The notes under the pieces were generated by a model, which was not told the DNA's origin, searched no databases, and was given only the letters and a program-made list of their open reading frames with translations. From Bacillota bacterium (GTDB lineage: Bacteria; Bacillota; Limnochordia; Limnochordales; ZCTH02-B6), in assembly GCA_017578085.1 (NCBI GenBank), contig PKQR01000101.1, positions 1 through 8,365 on the forward strand: a DNA stretch of 8,365 bases, written 5' to 3'. Made by a program: the position numbers and the translations under genes. This document shows positions 5,271 through 8,365 of the stretch, piece after piece. How positions within the stretch are numbered: the stretch's first letter is position 1; the number at the start of each line of letters is the position of its first letter.

Positions 5271-6341
5271 ATGTCGCTCCGGGACATCATCAACCGGCCG
5301 TTCAGCGAGTGGATGAAGGGCAGCGGCCCTGACCGCGACGTGGTCCTGGGCAGCCGCATTCGCCTCGCCCGTAACGTGGCGGGCGTGCCGTTTCCCGCGG
5401 TGGCCAGCGACGAGCAGTTGGAGTACGTGTTGAACTTGTGCCGGCAGGCGGTGGAAAACTCGCCGTCCTTGAGCCGGATGCAGCTGGTCACCATGAGCAG
5501 CCTCACCCCCTTGGAGCGGCAGATCCTGGTGGAGAGGCACCTGGTCAGCCCGCAGCATACCAAGGGTGTCAAGCACAAGGCGGTCATCCTCCGGGACGAC
5601 GAAGCCGTCAGTGTCATGATCAACGAAGAGGACCACGTGCGCATCCAGGTGCTCATGCCGGGGCAGCAGCTGCCGCTGGCACTGGATGTGGCGGACCGGG
5701 TGGACGAGGCGCTGGAGGAGCACCTGCCCTACGCGTTCACGGAAACCCGGGGGTATCTCACCGCCTGCCCGACCAACGTGGGAACGGGACTGCGGGCCAG
5801 CCTGATGGTGCACTTGCCGGCCCTGGTCATGACGGACCAGATTAACCGGATCATCACGGCGGTAGGCAAATTTGGCCTGACGGTCCGTGGCCTCTACGGT
5901 GAGGGCACGGAGGCGGTCGGGAACATTTTCCAGTTTTCCAACCAGGTGACGTTAGGGCACTCCGAAAGCGAGATCGTGCATCACTTGATTAACGTGACCC
6001 GCCAAGTGATCGATCAAGAGCGGGAGGCCCGGCAGACTATCCTCAAGCGCAACCAGATTGGGCTTGAGGACCGGGTGCTGCGGGCCTATGGGATCCTGAC
6101 CCACGCCCGGCTGTTGTCCAGCCACGAAGCGATGCAGCTCTTGTCGGACGTCCGGCTCGGGATCGACCTTGGCCTGATCCCCGGCGTGCAACCGGAGATC
6201 CTGCAAGAGTTGCTGGTGCTTATCCGGCCAGCGCATCTGCAGAACAGGGTGGGACGGGAGCTGTCCCCGGCGGAGCGGGACGAGCTCCGGGCCACCATGG
6301 TCCGGGAGCGCATAGTGGCTGGAAAGGGCGAACAACTATAG
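5271..6341 (+). CDS. mcsB: Protein arginine kinase McsB
   Basis: This 356-residue enzyme transfers phosphate from ATP to arginine side chains in proteins, marking them for ClpC/ClpP and inactivating CtsR. It belongs to the phosphagen (guanidino) kinase family. Signature elements are SRIRLARN (28-35) for nucleotide contact, NEEDHVRIQ (118-126) with the catalytic acidic pair E119/E120, and CPTNVGTGLRAS (166-177) with active-site C166. RGLYGEG at 206-212 and the SNQVTLG segment (223-229) are also typical. Near the C-terminus RDELRA (336-341) matches the RDxxRA phosphoarginine-binding motif used for allosteric activation and oligomerisation of McsB. The length is normal and all key residues are present, so it should be active. 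The ATG follows AGGAGGG (5257-5263) with a 7-base spacer and lies 13 bases after the mcsA stop. Confidence 0.97.
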   Translation: MSLRDIINRPFSEWMKGSGPDRDVVLGSRIRLARNVAGVPFPAVASDEQLEYVLNLCRQAVENSPSLSRMQLVTMSSLTPLERQILVERHLVSPQHTKGVKHKAVILRDDEAVSVMINEEDHVRIQVLMPGQQLPLALDVADRVDEALEEHLPYAFTETRGYLTACPTNVGTGLRASLMVHLPALVMTDQINRIITAVGKFGLTVRGLYGEGTEAVGNIFQFSNQVTLGHSESEIVHHLINVTRQVIDQEREARQTILKRNQIGLEDRVLRAYGILTHARLLSSHEAMQLLSDVRLGIDLGLIPGVQPEILQELLVLIRPAHLQNRVGRELSPAERDELRATMVRERIVAGKGEQL

Positions 6342-6363
6342 TAGGAAAAGGACGGTGAGGGGC

Positions 6364-8365
<2,002 letters not shown>

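Noticed and set aside
4388..5656. A 422-codon minus-strand open frame across ctsR, mcsA and mcsB
   Set aside because: It spans three well-identified plus-strand genes and their junctions, has no domain text, and mirrors their codon bias.

Overview
The window reads as a chromosomal segment of a G+C-rich member of the Bacillota (Firmicutes). The main evidence is the ctsR-mcsA-mcsB-clpC operon with a textbook CtsR operator. This arrangement is characteristic of Gram-positive Firmicutes, yet the coding DNA here is clearly G+C rich (by eye about two thirds; not counted) with strong G/C preference at third codon positions. High-G+C Firmicutes such as Thermaerobacter, Symbiobacterium or Limnochordia are plausible hosts, but the sequence alone does not decide among them.

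Region 1 (1-2235, + strand) is the 3' part of an oligopeptide/dipeptide-type ABC importer operon. It holds the last 100 residues of a family-5 solute-binding protein, then a DppB/OppB-like permease and a DppC/OppC-like permease. A 98-base gap with a long GC hairpin separates the binding protein from the first permease. The two permease frames abut or overlap. No ATPase genes lie inside the window, so they are either upstream or elsewhere.

Region 2 (2180-2743, - strand) is a small, convergently oriented gene for an unrecognised HExxH protein, probably a zinc-dependent peptidase. Region 3 (2904-4067, + strand) is a fold-type I PLP enzyme of the aminotransferase class V group. It lacks the cysteine loop expected of a cysteine desulfurase. 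The 160 bases between these divergent genes hold inverted repeats but no recognised RNA family.

Region 4 (4135-8365, + strand) is the protein-arginine-phosphate quality-control operon. A sigma-A promoter with an extended -10 is followed immediately by a perfect CtsR box, then ctsR (repressor), mcsA (zinc-finger adaptor/activator), mcsB (protein arginine kinase) and clpC (AAA+ unfoldase, cut by the window end after 667 codons). By established knowledge of this system, McsB with McsA phosphorylates arginines on damaged proteins, the ClpC N-domain reads phosphoarginine and feeds ClpP, and CtsR shuts the operon off until stress inactivates it. The key residues for each step are present here: CtsR Arg62 next to the tetraglycine loop, eight McsA zinc cysteines, McsB Cys166 and the RDxxRA motif, and ClpC Glu31/Glu106.

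No mobile element, CRISPR array, tRNA or rRNA was found. I see no convincing new multi-gene system. The less ordinary items are the orphan HELGH gene, the intercistronic hairpin with an anti-Shine-Dalgarno-like arm, the inverted repeat framing the ctsR promoter, and the long distance from the best Shine-Dalgarno sequence to the ctsR start codon.
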